From Tannerellaceae bacterium (GTDB lineage: Bacteria > Bacteroidota > Bacteroidia > Bacteroidales > Tannerellaceae), in the NCBI GenBank assembly GCA_031265595.1, contig JAISCM010000126.1:1-7893 (forward strand): a stretch of DNA of 7,893 nucleotides. The letters run 5' to 3'. Under the pieces are notes generated by a model. The model searched no databases and was not told where the DNA came from. It saw nothing but the letters and a program-made list of their open reading frames with translations. Positions 7,366 to 7,893 of the stretch are shown here, in pieces. Position 1 is the stretch's first letter. Every line of letters starts with the position of its first letter. The position numbers and the translations under genes were made by a program.

Positions 7366-7893
7366 CAATTCTGTAAACAGAGAAGAGATCTCCCTGCTTG
7401 AACTAAACGGGCGGATCAAAGAGAAAATAAACCAATCGTTTGCCGGCGCCTGCTGGGTACGGGCGGAGATGAGCGATGTGCGGGCGAACGTTTCGGGGCA
7501 TTGCTATCTGGAATTTATAGAGAAAAGCGCGGCTACCGGACAAACGGTGGCCAAAGCAAGGGGCGCTATCTGGGCAAAAACCTTCCGGATGATCAAACCG
7601 TATTTTGAACAGGAAACCGGCCAACCGTTTGCTTCCGGGCTGAAAGTGCTGGTGAAAGTAACCATTGAGTTCCATGAACTTTACGGATATAGCCTCAATG
7701 TGTTGGATATAGATCCGGCGTATACGGTAGGCGATATGCTCCGCAGGCGGATGGAGATTATCCGCCGGCTGCAACAGGAGGGCGTTTTTAATTTGAATAA
7801 AGAACTGGAACTGCCGCTTCTGCCATCACGTATTGCCGTGATTACTTCGCCGACGGCGGCAGGGTATGAAGACTTTGTCAATCAGTTGACCGG
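7349..7893 (+). CDS. xseA: Exodeoxyribonuclease VII large subunit, 3' end outside the window
   Basis: The frame from the ATG at 7349 is open to the window end (181 codons visible of about 400-450 expected). It starts inside the last 17 bases of the protease gene, in another frame, so the two are translationally close. No other Met occurs before residue 41, which lies inside the first domain, so this start is well supported. AAGGCGG just before the ATG resembles a Shine-Dalgarno sequence, though close to the start. Residues 14-120 are the OB-fold DNA-binding domain (ISLLELNGRIKEKI, then WVRAEMSDVRANVSGHCYLEF). The catalytic domain begins at LPSRIAVITSPTAAGYEDF (158-176). XseA with several small XseB subunits degrades single-stranded DNA from both ends in the cytoplasm. 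The usual SPTGAA motif reads SPTAAG here. xseB would be expected just downstream. Confidence 0.93.
   Translation, partial: MFGTNNNSVNREEISLLELNGRIKEKINQSFAGACWVRAEMSDVRANVSGHCYLEFIEKSAATGQTVAKARGAIWAKTFRMIKPYFEQETGQPFASGLKVLVKVTIEFHELYGYSLNVLDIDPAYTVGDMLRRRMEIIRRLQQEGVFNLNKELELPLLPSRIAVITSPTAAGYEDFVNQLT

Noticed and set aside
7403..7881. Minus-strand open frames of 123 and 66 codons near the window end
   Set aside because: They are antisense to xseA, whose OB-fold and nuclease motifs are clear in the plus-strand frame.

Overview
The window looks like a stretch of chromosome from a Bacteroidales bacterium, most like the Parabacteroides/Tannerella group. The lineage call rests on three things. 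The intergenic gaps carry the Bacteroidetes sigma-factor -7 box TAnnTTTG. Most starts lack a clear Shine-Dalgarno sequence. The protein families are typical of the phylum: a stand-alone PEP-synthase-like ATP-grasp protein, paired FKBP isomerases, a short Lrp/AsnC regulator, and an S8 peptidase with a Bacteroidetes-style propeptide. The genus is an inference. All recognised genes are on the + strand, and I see no tRNA, rRNA, CRISPR array, insertion sequence or phage gene.

Layout. Bases 1-2181 hold the 3' part of a large PEP/pyruvate-binding (ATP-grasp) protein whose N-terminus lies outside the window. A promoter-like box overlaps the short gap to the next gene (2214-3785), a TPR and probable DUF1186 protein with a C-terminal SEC-C zinc motif. 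A 244-base gap follows, with a strong bidirectional-type terminator, two promoter-like boxes and a G-rich patch. Then come two FKBP-type peptidyl-prolyl isomerases three bases apart: a cytoplasmic one (4031-4618) and a probable lipoprotein (4622-5341). They are tandem paralogues, closed by a hairpin terminator. The last unit starts at a promoter-like box near 5467. It runs as a tight set: an Lrp/AsnC regulator (5515-5982), an exported subtilisin-family protease (5992-7365), and the 5' part of xseA (7349 to the window end), which overlaps the protease gene by 17 bases.

How the parts fit together. The window reads as three transcription units: ATP-grasp protein plus SEC-C protein, the FKBP pair, and Lrp-protease-xseA. 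The FKBP pair probably gives proline-isomerase/chaperone activity on both sides of the inner membrane. The last operon joins functionally unrelated genes, as is common in this phylum.

I do not see a clear new defence or mobile system. The best candidate for undescribed biology is the first gene. It keeps the nucleotide-binding half of PEP synthase, but it lacks the usual phospho-histidine and PEP-binding domains and carries an unfamiliar C-terminal domain with strong motifs.
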